From the NCBI GenBank assembly GCA_964243985.1, contig CAXTHJ010000018.1:1-40012 (forward strand): a stretch of DNA of 40,012 nt, given 5' to 3'. The stretch's first letter is position 1, and every line of letters begins with the position of its first letter. This stretch comes from CAIOYC01 sp964243985 (GTDB lineage Bacteria; Pseudomonadota; Alphaproteobacteria; Caulobacterales; Caulobacteraceae). Made by a program: the position numbers and the translations under genes. The notes beneath the pieces were generated by a model. It was not told the origin of the DNA and did not search any database. It saw nothing but the letters and a program-made list of their open reading frames with translations. Below are positions 17,405 to 27,963 of the stretch, in pieces.

Positions 17405-18269
17405 ACCGCCACCTTGGCCTTGATGTGCGGATGCGCCTGATAGCCCTCCAGCGCGATGTCTTCGTACGCATAGGCGAACAGGTCGGCGCGGGGCGAAAGC
17501 TTCAAGGTTGGGAACGGATAAGGCGCCCGCTGAAGCTGCAGCTTCGCCTGCTCCAGGTGGTTCAGGTAAAGGTGCGCATCGCCGAAGGTGTGCACGAACT
17601 CGCCGACCTGCAGCCCCACCACCTCGGCCACCATATGGGTCAGCAAGGCATAGCTGGCGATGTTGAACGGCACGCCCAGGAACACGTCGGCGGAGCGCTG
17701 GTAGAGCTGGCAGCTCAGTCGCCCTCCCCCTTCTCCATCCGGCGCCACGAAGAACTGGAACAGGCAGTGGCAGGGCGGCAACGCCATGTCGTCCACATCC
17801 GCCGGGTTCCAGGCGGAGACGATATGGCGGCGGCTCGTGGGATTGGTCTTCAGCCCTTCGATCAACCGGGCGATCTGGTCAATGCTCCGCCCATCCGGCG
17901 CGGCCCAGGAGCGCCATTGCTTGCCGTAGACCGGGCCAAGCTCGCCCTCTGGGTCCGCCCACTCGTTCCAAATGGAGCAGCCCCGCTCCTGCAGCCAGCG
18001 CACATTGGTCTCGCCGCGCAGAAACCACAAAAGCTCCACCGCCACAGACTTGAAATGCAGCTTCTTGGTGGTGAGGAGCGGAAATCCCTTGGAAAGATCG
18101 AACCGCATCTGCCGCCCGAAAACACCCAGCGTCCCCGTGCCGGTCCGATCGCCCCGCTCCACCCCGTTGGCCATGATGTCGGAGAGAAGGTTCAGGTACT
18201 GCNNNNNNNNNNATCGGGCGTCGTTGCCGCCTCCCCCGTCATCGCTTCAGCCTTTACGTGAGCATTCAT
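17401..18269 (-). CDS. thyA: thymidylate synthase, interrupted by an assembly gap
   Basis: ThyA methylates dUMP to dTMP with methylene-tetrahydrofolate. The intact 257-residue part after the gap has NGVERGDRTGTGTLGVFG, the catalytic cysteine in LPPCHCLFQF, YQRSADVFLGVPFNIASYALLTHM, FVHTFGDAHLYLNHLEQ and a normal C-terminus ending AHPHIKAKVAV. Upstream, QYLNLLSDI continues the family N-terminus to the 10 N at 18203-18212. Beyond the N run the frame resumes from an ATG at 18269 (19 codons, MNAHVKAEAM...) with GGAGA before it. The two parts are not in one frame across exactly 10 N, so the missing length must be 2 modulo 3 (for example 11 or 14 nt). The gene is otherwise intact and coupled to folA. 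Confidence 0.9.
18203..18212. other. assembly gap (10 N)
   Basis: Ten undetermined bases lie inside the 5' part of thyA. The flanking reading frames show that 10 is a placeholder and not the true distance. Confidence 0.99.
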
Positions 18270-18405
18270 GCGCAGGTCTCCAAATCCCACCTTAACGCCC
18301 CGCGCCCGATTCGCACGCCTGGCGGCCGGCCTCTCCACAAGGCGTTTGGTCGCGCGCCGGATTGCGCGCCGAGAAGCGGGCGAGTTTGAGGTCCGCTATG
18401 GGTGG

Positions 18406-18756
18406 TCAGCGGCCTTTGCTGCGCGCCTTCTTTGCAATGAGATATCTAAAAGTGGTGACCTTATAGTCCGGGTCAGACGGATCGAGCAGAGTCCAGTCGA
18501 CTCGAGCGACGGCTGACCCCCAGCGATGGCGCTCTCCCCATTTGATGAAGCGCGCATTCTGTTCGGGGGACGAGAACAGATAATACACGCACATCGCCAA
18601 ACTCATCGGGCAGACAAGCGCTATGCCTACCAGCAATGCCGAAAAGCGCCTATGCATCAAAGGATCGAGCGTGGTTCTTGCAGACAAGCCAACCGCCACC
18701 AAAAGAACGAGGCCGACGGTGAAGATCGCCACCCTCCCGGCGTCTCGTATCTTCAT
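18406..18756 (-). CDS. small hypothetical membrane protein
   Basis: I do not recognise this 116-residue protein. It has two hydrophobic segments, about residues 8-26 (VAIFTVGLVLLVAVGLSA) and 38-61 (FSALLVGIALVCPMSLAMCVYYLF), then a soluble C-terminus with RHRWGSAVARVDWTLLDPSDPDY and a basic tail AKKARSKGR. The topology suggests two inner-membrane helices with a cytosolic C-terminus. I prefer the ATG at 18756; a GTG at 18771 and a TTG at 18822 are also in frame, and none has a well-spaced SD. It is not in an operon and lies in a patch with gene remnants, so function and exact start are uncertain. Confidence 0.5.
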   Translation of the reverse strand: MKIRDAGRVAIFTVGLVLLVAVGLSARTTLDPLMHRRFSALLVGIALVCPMSLAMCVYYLFSSPEQNARFIKWGERHRWGSAVARVDWTLLDPSDPDYKVTTFRYLIAKKARSKGR

Positions 18757-18908
18757 GTCCTGATATTTCACGGACGTGCGCCTCCGATCACTGACGGCCG
18801 TTGTCGCGCCGCACGCCCGCAAATACTAAGCCGATCAGCAATGCCCGCTATGGTTCGTAAGCCACCTGCACGCATCGCCACAACGCAGACGATCACCCCG
18901 GCTGCCCC

Positions 18909-19043
18909 TCAAAGCTCGTCCTCCGTCCCTTCCGGGTACTTCCGCTTCTTCTTCGAACCGTAGTGGTCGAACATGCTCTGCATGTAAAACGGGATCTGGC
19001 CGGGCGGCGTGGGCGAATAAAGTCGACGTTGTCGCGGTTTTCG
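18909..19043 (-). pseudogene. unidentified C-terminal gene fragment
   Basis: An open frame of 44 codons ends at a TGA (18911-18909). Its last part, PPGQIPFYMQSMFDHYGSKK and a charged tail ending TEDEL, reads like the C-terminus of a real protein. The frame is closed upstream by a TGA at 19046-19044, and the only ATG starts would give 24 residues or fewer. I do not recognise the family. It could be a truncated remnant, a frameshifted gene, or chance. The surrounding 18823-19114 stretch holds no other gene that I can support. Confidence 0.3.
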
Positions 19044-19114
19044 TCAGCGCGTGTGGCGGATTAAACGTGAATAGTCGCCGATGTCATCGCGAAATTTTCA
19101 AAGTCGCCGCGTGA

Positions 19115-19322
19115 CTATTCCAGATCTATCTCCGAAAGCCCTGCCGCCCTCATCAGGCTCCGGAGCAATCCATTTTGAGCGGCGCGGCGCCGTGAATGGG
19201 GATCGACAAGCGCGCCCGCTCCCTTCCTTGCCATAGATGTGATGGCTGCGGTTGATGCGGAGCAAGCGCCAGCCTTGTCGCTCGACGATACGCGAAAACT
19301 CGCGTCCGTTCAGAGGCTTCAC
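19115..19322 (-). pseudogene. hicA: hicA toxin remnant, two frameshifts
   Basis: HicA is a small double-stranded-RNA-binding-fold mRNA interferase. Reading from a GTG at 19322, the first frame gives KPLNGREFSRIVERQGWRLL then RINRSHHIYGKEGS, the HicA N-terminus with its catalytic His. The HicA sequence then continues in a second frame as RARLSIPIHGAAPLK and in a third as NGLLRSLMRAAGLSEIDLE before TAG (19117-19115). Each shift is explained by one missing base, near 19220 and near 19170; the 208-nt length is two short of 70 codons. As written the product cannot be made. Its start overlaps the end of the hicB remnant (GTGA). Either the gene is decayed or these are sequencing errors. Confidence 0.8.
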
Positions 19323-19516
19323 AGGGCCAGTTCGACCACGCGTTTATGGGCGGTGGGCGCCGGCATATCCACATCCAGCCAGCCGGCGATCGCTTCACGC
19401 ATGTTGGAGATCAGCTCATCTTAGGTTTCGCCGTGAGACGCGCACCCCGGCAAAGCGGGAGATTCGGCCCAAAAACCGCCCTCCTCCGCTTCGTGGATGA
19501 CGATTTTCATTTGCAT
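19319..19516 (-). pseudogene. hicB: hicB antitoxin remnant with an in-frame stop
   Basis: HicB neutralises HicA and usually represses the operon. The frame from the ATG at 19516 reads MKIVIHEAEEGGFWAESPAL then PGCASHGET, the typical HicB N-terminal partial RNase-H-like domain. A TAA at 19423-19421 interrupts it exactly where the family continues. After the stop the same frame carries on as DELISNMREAIAGWLDVDMP to a TGA overlapping the hicA start. At 65 codons it is short, without a C-terminal DNA-binding domain, so it is the small HicB type. An SD-like sequence is not obvious. It lies 23 nt upstream (minus-strand order: after) of the rpoD stop. Confidence 0.78.
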
Positions 19517-19539
19517 GGATGAAACCTAAACAATAGCGA

Positions 19540-21579
<2,040 letters not shown>

Positions 21580-21581
21580 GA

Positions 21582-23504
21582 TTAATGAAGCATCTCGGAA
21601 GGGGATGCTGAGGTCTCGACCAGCACATCGCCGGAGCGAATACTGCGGTCCACCGCGTCCCGTTCCGCCTTCAGTTGTTTGATAACCCGGACATCCGGCT
21701 CCAGATCTGATTTGGCGTCGCCGAGCGCACGATCCAGCGTGGCTTTGCGAATCAACTGCTCATATGCGTGCGACCAAAGCGCCCGCGCCCGTTCCGCCGG
21801 AATGTCAGGCTGGAGAAACAGCGCCTTCGCCTGGGCGGAGGCGCGGGCAATCTCGGCCAGCATGTGAGCGAATCCAGAAGACGCGAGATGGCGTCCGAAT
21901 CCTTGGGAGTCAAGGGCCGGGTAGGACAGCCGCAAGCGAATAACCTCTTTGGCGAAGCTTTCCAAGTGGGGATCGCCGAAACCTTGTGCTTCCAACGTCT
22001 CGAAATGGGCGTCGATCAGATTCGGGTCGCGCACGACGGCTTCCGCAACGGCGGCGGCGACGGGGCGAAAAGCGGTAGTGAGGCGCTTGGCGCCGGCGCG
22101 CCCTTCCGGCGAAGGACCGCCCCGGCTGATCCCTTGTTTGTCCAGGCGCCGGCCGGCGTCCTTGGCCCAGCGATGGCGGCTGAGCACATCGGCGGCGTAA
22201 CTGACCGCATCTTGTGATGGCGCGGTGAGCAGGCGGAAACGGTCGAGCAAATCCTGCTTATAGGCGTCGGAAAGATCCCGATCGCCGACGGTGGCGGCCA
22301 GCTTGCGAAGCTCCGCCTTTAGAGATGTTCGGCGCTCAGGGGTGTCCAGCTCTCCCGCCGCCATTTGCGCCTGCTCGAACAACACCTCGACAAACGGACG
22401 TGTGGCGACGAGCTGCGCCTTCAAGGCGGCGGCGCCCTTGTCGCGGAGCACGTCGTCTGGATCCTTGCCGCCGGTGAGCAGCGCGAACTGAAACGAGCGG
22501 CCGGGTTTCAGCAACGGAAGCGCGCGCTCGAGGGAGCGAAACGCCGCGCGCTTGCCGGCGCTGTCGCCGTCGAAGCAGAGGGTCGGTTCGGGATGCAGGC
22601 GCCAGAGCACCGCCATCTGCTCTTCGGTCAAAGCCGTGCCCATCGCCGCGACGGCGGCGATGTCCGCCCGCTGGCAGGCGATCACGTCCATGTAGCCTTC
22701 CACCACCACCAGCGCGGCTTCCGCGCCGCCGCGCTCGCCCACGTGCAGGAGGCGGCGCGCTTCATAGAGGCCGTAGAGGAGCGAGCCCTTGTGGAAGAGC
22801 GAGGTTTCCGGCCCGTTCAGGTATTTGGCCCGCGCCTCCGGGTCCATCGCCCGGCCGCCGAAGGAGACCACCCTCCCCCGCCCGTCGGTAATGGGAAAGA
22901 TGATCCGGTCGCGGAAGCGGTCGTAGGGCGCGCCGCCGTCCTCCGGAGCGATGAGCAGGCCCGCGTCGATCAGCTCGGCCGGGTGGGCGCCCTTGGCGAT
23001 CAGATAATCCTTCAGCCCGGTGCGGCCGGATGGCGCGAAGCCTAGCCGAAACCGAGCCCACTGGTCCTGCGGCAGGCCGCGCCGCTCTAAATAGTCCCGA
23101 GCCGCATCTCCGGCGGGACGCTTCAGCTGGGCCTCGAACCATTTGGCGGCCAGTTCGGTCCAGTCCAGCAGGCCCTGGCGCTTATGCTCCACCTCCGCCT
23201 GACGGGGATCTTCGGCAGGCAGCGCCAGCCCCGCCTCGGCCGCCAGCCGCTCCACGGCCTCGCGGAAGGTCAGCCGCTCGGTCTCCTGCAGGAATCCGAT
23301 CAGGTCGCCGTGCTTGCCGGAGGAGAAATCGTGGAAAAACCCCTTCTCGTCGTTGACGTAGAAGGACGGGGTCTTCTCCTTGCCGAAGGGGGAGAGGCCC
23401 ACATACTCGCGGCCCGCGCGGCGCAATTTCACGCTTCGCCCAATTACGTCGGACAGGCGCAGCCGCCCTTTGATCTCGTCCAGGAACCGTTCGTCGAACT
23501 TCAC
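21582..23504 (-). CDS. dnaG: DNA primase, zinc-ligand residues absent
   Basis: DnaG makes RNA primers for replication. The 640-residue product starts KFDERFLDEIKGRLRLSDVI at a GTG (23504). The N-terminal domain that normally holds CHC2 zinc ligands reads LSPFGKEKTPSFYVNDEKGF then FHDFSSGKHGD, where zinc-type primases have CPFHxEKTPSF and FHCFGCGxxGD. All ligand cysteines and the His are replaced although the surrounding fold residues stay. The TOPRIM core follows: VVVEGYMDVIACQRADIAAVAAMGTALTEEQ with the catalytic Glu, and CFDGDSAGKRAA with DxD. A divergent C-terminal helicase-binding region completes it. The frame is open to 23768, but homology begins at the GTG. Confidence 0.95.
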   Translation of the reverse strand: MKFDERFLDEIKGRLRLSDVIGRSVKLRRAGREYVGLSPFGKEKTPSFYVNDEKGFFHDFSSGKHGDLIGFLQETERLTFREAVERLAAEAGLALPAEDPRQAEVEHKRQGLLDWTELAAKWFEAQLKRPAGDAARDYLERRGLPQDQWARFRLGFAPSGRTGLKDYLIAKGAHPAELIDAGLLIAPEDGGAPYDRFRDRIIFPITDGRGRVVSFGGRAMDPEARAKYLNGPETSLFHKGSLLYGLYEARRLLHVGERGGAEAALVVVEGYMDVIACQRADIAAVAAMGTALTEEQMAVLWRLHPEPTLCFDGDSAGKRAAFRSLERALPLLKPGRSFQFALLTGGKDPDDVLRDKGAAALKAQLVATRPFVEVLFEQAQMAAGELDTPERRTSLKAELRKLAATVGDRDLSDAYKQDLLDRFRLLTAPSQDAVSYAADVLSRHRWAKDAGRRLDKQGISRGGPSPEGRAGAKRLTTAFRPVAAAVAEAVVRDPNLIDAHFETLEAQGFGDPHLESFAKEVIRLRLSYPALDSQGFGRHLASSGFAHMLAEIARASAQAKALFLQPDIPAERARALWSHAYEQLIRKATLDRALGDAKSDLEPDVRVIKQLKAERDAVDRSIRSGDVLVETSASPSEMLH

Positions 23505-23594
23505 CCCCCAAGTTAACCTTTTATGACCGCCTCGGGAAGGTTTGCCGGGAGCCGAATAATCGGTATGGAGGGCGAAACCTTTGGAGGAAACAGT

Positions 23595-24038
23595 ATGGTC
23601 GCGTTCAACGAAGTGCATACACTGGTGGGGACGGAGGTCGGGGTCTCCGACTGGCTGCAGATCGATCAGGACCGGGTGAACAAGTTCGCTGAGGCCACCG
23701 GCGATCATCAATGGATTCACGTCGATGTGGACCGCGCCACCAGAGAGATCGGCGGCCCCATCGCCCACGGCTATCTCACCCTCTCCCTGATTCCGTTCTT
23801 GTCGGCGGGCCTTTTAGAGGTTGAAGGCGTCGCCCGGGGCATCAACTACGGCTCCAACAAGGTGCGGTTCATCAACATGGTGCGGGTGGGCAAGAAGGTG
23901 CGTTTGCGCCAGAAGCTGCTCTCCGCAGAACCAAAGTCGGGCGGCCTTCAGCTCATCAACGAATGCACCATCGAGATCGAGGGCGAGGAGAAGCCTGCCT
24001 GCATCGCCGAGACGATCTCGGTGATCTACGGCGGCTAG
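23595..24038 (+). CDS. MaoC-family (R)-specific enoyl-CoA hydratase-like protein
   Basis: This 147-residue hot-dog-fold protein has the hydratase 2 signature FAEATGDHQWIHVDVDRATREIGGPIAHGYLTLSL, with catalytic Asp and His about five residues apart. The family hydrates trans-2-enoyl-CoA to (R)-3-hydroxyacyl-CoA, linking beta-oxidation to polyhydroxyalkanoate or other (R)-acyl metabolism; the chain-length preference cannot be read here. The ATG at 23595 has GGAGG 7 nt upstream; the frame is open from 23523, but no family sequence lies there. It is divergent from dnaG. Confidence 0.9.
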   Translation: MVAFNEVHTLVGTEVGVSDWLQIDQDRVNKFAEATGDHQWIHVDVDRATREIGGPIAHGYLTLSLIPFLSAGLLEVEGVARGINYGSNKVRFINMVRVGKKVRLRQKLLSAEPKSGGLQLINECTIEIEGEEKPACIAETISVIYGG

Positions 24039-24089
24039 GCTGAAACGATTTTACCTTCTCATTCGTACTTCTCCCCAAAGGAGCAACCC

Positions 24090-24524
24090 ATGTTCGGACT
24101 TTGGAAGACGGCGGCTGACACCACCCGGTACCGGGTGCAGAAGACCGACGCGGAGTGGCGGCAGGCCTTGCCCGCCCCCGCGTATCAGGTGTTGCGCCAG
24201 GAAGGCACGGAGCGGCCGTTCACCAGCCCGCTCAACAACGAGCATAGACAAGGCGTTTTCAAATGCGCCGGTTGCGGCTGGCCGGTCTATTCCTCCAAGA
24301 CCAAGTTCGAGTCCGGCACCGGCTGGCCGTCCTTCTACCAGCCGCTGAACAAGCAGGCGGTGCTGACGCGCACTGACAGTTCGATGCTGATGGTGCGGAC
24401 CGAGGTGCATTGCGCCAACTGCGGCGGCCACCTCGGTCACGTGTTTAACGACGGGCCCCAGCCCACCGGCCTGCGCTACTGCATGAACGGCGTGGCCATG
24501 ACCTTCCAGCCCGGCCCCGCCTGA
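24090..24524 (+). CDS. msrB: peptide-methionine (R)-S-oxide reductase MsrB
   Basis: MsrB repairs the R-epimer of methionine sulfoxide in oxidised proteins. In this 144-residue enzyme the two zinc CxxC motifs are FKCAGCGWPVY and VHCANCGGHLGHVF, the substrate pocket FESGTGWPSFYQP is intact, and the catalytic cysteine is in GLRYCMNGVAM. GGAG lies 9 nt before the ATG. The N-terminus has no clear export signal, so it is probably cytosolic. It follows the MaoC gene by 51 nt and may share its transcript, but the functions are unrelated. Confidence 0.95.
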   Translation: MFGLWKTAADTTRYRVQKTDAEWRQALPAPAYQVLRQEGTERPFTSPLNNEHRQGVFKCAGCGWPVYSSKTKFESGTGWPSFYQPLNKQAVLTRTDSSMLMVRTEVHCANCGGHLGHVFNDGPQPTGLRYCMNGVAMTFQPGPA

Positions 24525-24547
24525 TCATGCGTGGCTGACGCCCGGTC

Positions 24548-25171
24548 TCAGAATGGGCTGAGGTGGCGTTTGCGGCTGTAGTCAAGGTAGCCGACGTTGG
24601 CGCCGGCGCGCGCGCCAACTCCGGTACGAATCGGCGCGAGGGTGATGCCGTCGGCGCGCTGGTAGTTCACGCCAAAGCCGGCGACCACGTAGATCGAGCC
24701 GTCCACGCCGGGGAAGCGATGGTAGATTTGCTCCGGATCCTGAATGCCGTAGCAGAGCGTGAAGACGCGGGAACCGTTGCCGCCGAAGTCGAACCCGACC
24801 GACGGACCCTGCCAGAACACCCGCTCCGTATGGCGATGCTTCATGTAGAGCTCGCCCTTGCCGTAGCGGAGGCCCACCACCACCGCGCCGGAACCTTCCG
24901 TCCCGGCGATGTAGCCCGTGGGCTCGCCGTTATCCTTGAAGGCGCGCTCGATAACGCCGGCGATAGTCTGCGATGCGACGCCGAAGAAGTTGGAGGCGGC
25001 GCGGACGATCTCGACCTGCGAAAACGGTTCGGCATGCTGGCCGGGGCTGTAGGCGGGCGTTTTGACGCCTACGGAATTCATCGCCGGCTGCTGCGCTAAG
25101 GCGGCCTTGGCGACAAAGCTTCCGCCGAGCGCCAGACTAATGCCCGCTGTCACAAGATTTCGCCGGTCCAT
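24548..25171 (-). CDS. DUF1134 (EipA-type) periplasmic envelope protein
   Basis: This 207-residue secreted protein has an N-terminal signal (MDRRNLVTAGISLALGGSFVAKAALAQ; the RR pair is Tat-like, but no full Tat motif is present). The mature domain reads FFGVASQTIAGVIERAFKDNGEPTGYIAGTEGSGAVVVGLRYGKGEL and SVGFDFGGNGSRVFTLCYGI then YHRFPGVDGSIYVVAGFGVNYQ, characteristic of DUF1134. The Brucella member EipA is a periplasmic beta-barrel-like protein needed for envelope integrity; I infer a similar role. The ATG at 25171 has GAGGA upstream. It is divergent from the oligopeptidase gene. Confidence 0.85.
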   Translation of the reverse strand: MDRRNLVTAGISLALGGSFVAKAALAQQPAMNSVGVKTPAYSPGQHAEPFSQVEIVRAASNFFGVASQTIAGVIERAFKDNGEPTGYIAGTEGSGAVVVGLRYGKGELYMKHRHTERVFWQGPSVGFDFGGNGSRVFTLCYGIQDPEQIYHRFPGVDGSIYVVAGFGVNYQRADGITLAPIRTGVGARAGANVGYLDYSRKRHLSPF

Positions 25172-25324
25172 CGTCAATCCTCGTTTCTGACGGCGGGATA
25201 TTGCGGCTCTCAGCTCACCGCCAATTTGCATGAAAGCGCCTCCTGGAGATTTAGTTCCCGCGAGCTTGACGGCCGTTTTCCGCCGCAGTCTCGCCATCCG
25301 CCGACGGGGCGATTAGAAGGCCCT

Positions 25325-27419
25325 ATGATCGCCCCCGCGCCGCCCGTCGCCAAGAAAGAGCCTCGTCGCCTTGAACAGCTTGGCCGCGTCCGCGTGGACG
25401 ACTACGCCTGGATGAAAGACGAGAACTGGCAGAAGGTGATGCGCGATCCCGCCACACTTCGCCCTGATATCCGTGAGCACCTCCAAACCGAGAACGCCTA
25501 CACCAAGGCGATGCTGGCTTCGACGGAAGAGCTGCAGAAGACGCTGTTTGAGGAGATGAAGGGCCGCATCAAGGAGGACGACTCCAGCTTGCCCCAGCCG
25601 GACGGCCCATTTGACTACTACATCCGCTACGCCATCGGTGGCCAGTATCCGATCTATGCCCGCCGCCCGCGGGGGTCGGAAAGCGGCGAAGAGGTGCTGA
25701 TCGACGGTGATGTGCTCTCACAGGGTAAGCCGTTCTTCAATACCGCCGGCGCGGGGCACAGTCCCGACCATGCGCTTTTCGCCTGGGCGGTGGACGAGCA
25801 GGGATCGGAATACCACCGCATCTATCTGAAGGACCTCGCCACCGGCGAAACCCTACCCCATTCCGTGGAGAGCGCGGAGGGCGGTTTTGTCTTCTCGCCG
25901 GATGCGCAGTGGCTGTTCTGGGTGTTTCGCGACGAGAACGCCCGCCCCTCCAAGGTCTTTCGCCGCCCGGTGCGCGGAAGCGCGGCGGACGATGTGCTGG
26001 TCTACGAAGAGCCGGACGAGGGCATGTTCGTGCATCTGGATGAGACGCGCAGCCGCGGCTTCATCCTCATCACCGCCGGCGACCACGAGACCAGCGCCGC
26101 CTGGCTGATCCCCGCCGCGGATCCCACTGCCGAACCGAAGATCGTCGAACCCCGCACGCAGGGCTTAATGTATGGCGTGGAGCACTGGGACGGGCGCTTC
26201 ATCATCCACACCAACGCGGACGGGGCCATCGATTTCAAACTCGTGACTGCGCCGGAGAACGCGCCGGGCCGGGAGAACTGGCGGGATTGGATTCCCTACC
26301 GTCCCGGTCACTACATCATGGGCGCCGCCGCCTTCGCCGACTACTTTGTGCGGGTGGAGCGGGTGGACGCCAACCACCAGATCATCATCACCGAGCGGGG
26401 CTCTCTGATCGACCGGCCAATTCCGATCGACGAGGAAGCCTACGCCCTCTCCATCGACACCGGCTACGAATACGCGACGCCGGTGCTGCGCTACGTCTAC
26501 CAGTCGCCGACCACGCCGCGGTCTTGGTTCGACTACGACATGCGGACGGGGGAGAAGACCCTCCGCAAGACGCAGGAGGTTCCGTCCGGTCACGATCCAA
26601 AGGCCTACCTGGCAAGGCGGCTCTACGCGAAGGCCGACGACGGCGAAGCGATCCCCATCACCATCCTGATGAAGGCGGGAACGCCGCTCGACGGCTCGGC
26701 GCCCATGCTGTTATATGGCTACGGATCCTATGGCCTCTCCATGGACCCGACCTTCTCCATCCGTAGCCTGAGCCTGGTGGACCGAGGCTGGATCTGGGCC
26801 ACCGCTCATGTGCGGTTCAGAGAAGGGCTGGGGTTGGTTCTTCGGCGGGCGAGGCATGCAGAAGACCCGCACCTTCACCGACTTCATCGCGTGCGCTGAG
26901 CATCTGTCGGCGGAGGGCTATAGCGCCCGGGGAAAGATCGTCGCCTATGGCGGCTCGGCGGGCGGAATGCTGATGGGCGCGGTCGCCAATATGAGGCCGG
27001 ACCTGTGGGCCGGGGTGATCGGCGCGGTCCCGTTCGTCGACGTTCTCAACACCATGAGTGATGTCACCCTGCCCCTCACGCCGCCGGAATGGCCGGAGTG
27101 GGGAAATCCCCTCGCCGACCCTGCCGCCTATGATTACATCCTGAGCTACAGCCCCTACGATCAGGTCGCCGCCCTGCCCTATCCGGCGATTCTGGCGACT
27201 GGCGGTCTCTCCGATCCCCGCGTCACCTATTGGGAGCCCGCCAAGTGGGCGGCGAAGCTGCGGGCGAACACCACCAGCAACCGGCCCGTCCTGCTGAAGA
27301 TCAACATGGAAGCCGGTCACGGCGGCTCGGCCGGCCGATTCGACTCTTTGAAGGAGGTGGCTCTGGACTACGCTTTCGCCATCCGCTCTCTTGATGCGGC
27401 CTTCGTCTCAACCTCCTGA
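25325..27419 (+). pseudogene. ptrB: oligopeptidase B (S9A), disrupted by one frameshift
   Basis: Oligopeptidase B cleaves short peptides after Arg/Lys. The first frame (from the ATG at 25325, AGAAGG upstream) encodes the beta-propeller and hinge: PRRLEQLGRVRVDDYAWMKD through SLVDRGWIWATAHVR, about 497 residues. At about 26813 the family sequence switches frame to GSEKGWGWFFGGRGMQKTRTFTDF and continues to the C-terminus at 27419. The catalytic triad is wholly in the second frame: Ser in AYGGSAGGMLMG, Asp in SDPRVTYWEP, His in EAGHGGSAG. The normal junction would read HVRGGSEKG, so 2 or 5 nt are missing. The rest is intact and full length (about 698 codons), so this is either a recent mutation or a sequencing error. 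No slippery sequence is evident. Confidence 0.85.
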
Positions 27420-27426
27420 GCCGCCG

Positions 27427-27963
27427 ATGATCGTCCGAAGCGCAACCCCGGCCGATGTTCCCGCCATCGCCTCCATCTATGGCCATCACGTGCTGTATGG
27501 CCTTGGCACCTTCGAGGAACTCCCACCGTCGGAGGCGGAGATGGCGGCTCGCATGGGCGCGGTGCAGGGAAAAGCCTTGCCCTATCTTGTGGCCGAAAAA
27601 GATGACGTGGTGCTGGGTTTCGCTTACGCCGCGCCGTTTCGCGCCCGGAGCGCCTATCGCTTCACGGCGGAGGATTCGGTCTACACCGCGCCGGACTGCA
27701 TAGGTCAAGGCGTCGGCCGGACGCTGCTCTCGGCAGTGATCCTGGCCTGCGAAGCTATTGGCGTGCGCCAGCTCACCGCCGTAATCGGTGATGAAGCCAA
27801 CGCCGCCTCGATCGGATTGCATGCGGCTTTAGGATTCACGCGCACGGGCGAATCCCAGTCGGTCGGCTACAAGCACGGCCGCTGGGTGGATATCGTCTTT
27901 ATGCAAAAGGCTCTGAACGGCGGGGACGGCGCCCCGCCGATCGAACCGGGCATCAGGCTCTAA
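27427..27963 (+). CDS. GNAT N-acetyltransferase, phosphinothricin/methionine-sulfoximine acetyltransferase-like
   Basis: This 178-residue acetyl-CoA-dependent transferase has the N-terminal IVRSATPADVPAIASIYGHHVLYGLGTFEE, the acetyl-CoA-binding loop GQGVGRTLL, and AVIGDEANAASIGLHAALGFTRTGESQSVGYKHGRWVDIVFMQ, characteristic of the Pat/Bar/MddA group. Such enzymes acetylate phosphinothricin, methionine sulfoximine or sulfone; the natural role is often detoxification of amino-acid analogues. The start at 27427 is 7 nt after the oligopeptidase stop with no strong SD, suggesting translational coupling. The 3' end overlaps the convergent DUF6481 stop by 4 nt. Confidence 0.88.
   Translation: MIVRSATPADVPAIASIYGHHVLYGLGTFEELPPSEAEMAARMGAVQGKALPYLVAEKDDVVLGFAYAAPFRARSAYRFTAEDSVYTAPDCIGQGVGRTLLSAVILACEAIGVRQLTAVIGDEANAASIGLHAALGFTRTGESQSVGYKHGRWVDIVFMQKALNGGDGAPPIEPGIRL

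Noticed and set aside
23505..23768. N-terminal extension of DnaG
   Set aside because: It overlaps the MaoC gene antisense and has no primase similarity; the GTG at 23504 begins the conserved domain.
26808..27419. Separate 203-residue hydrolase gene after the oligopeptidase
   Set aside because: It is the C-terminal part of the same oligopeptidase B; there is no SD and it lacks the propeller, so a frameshift explains it better.
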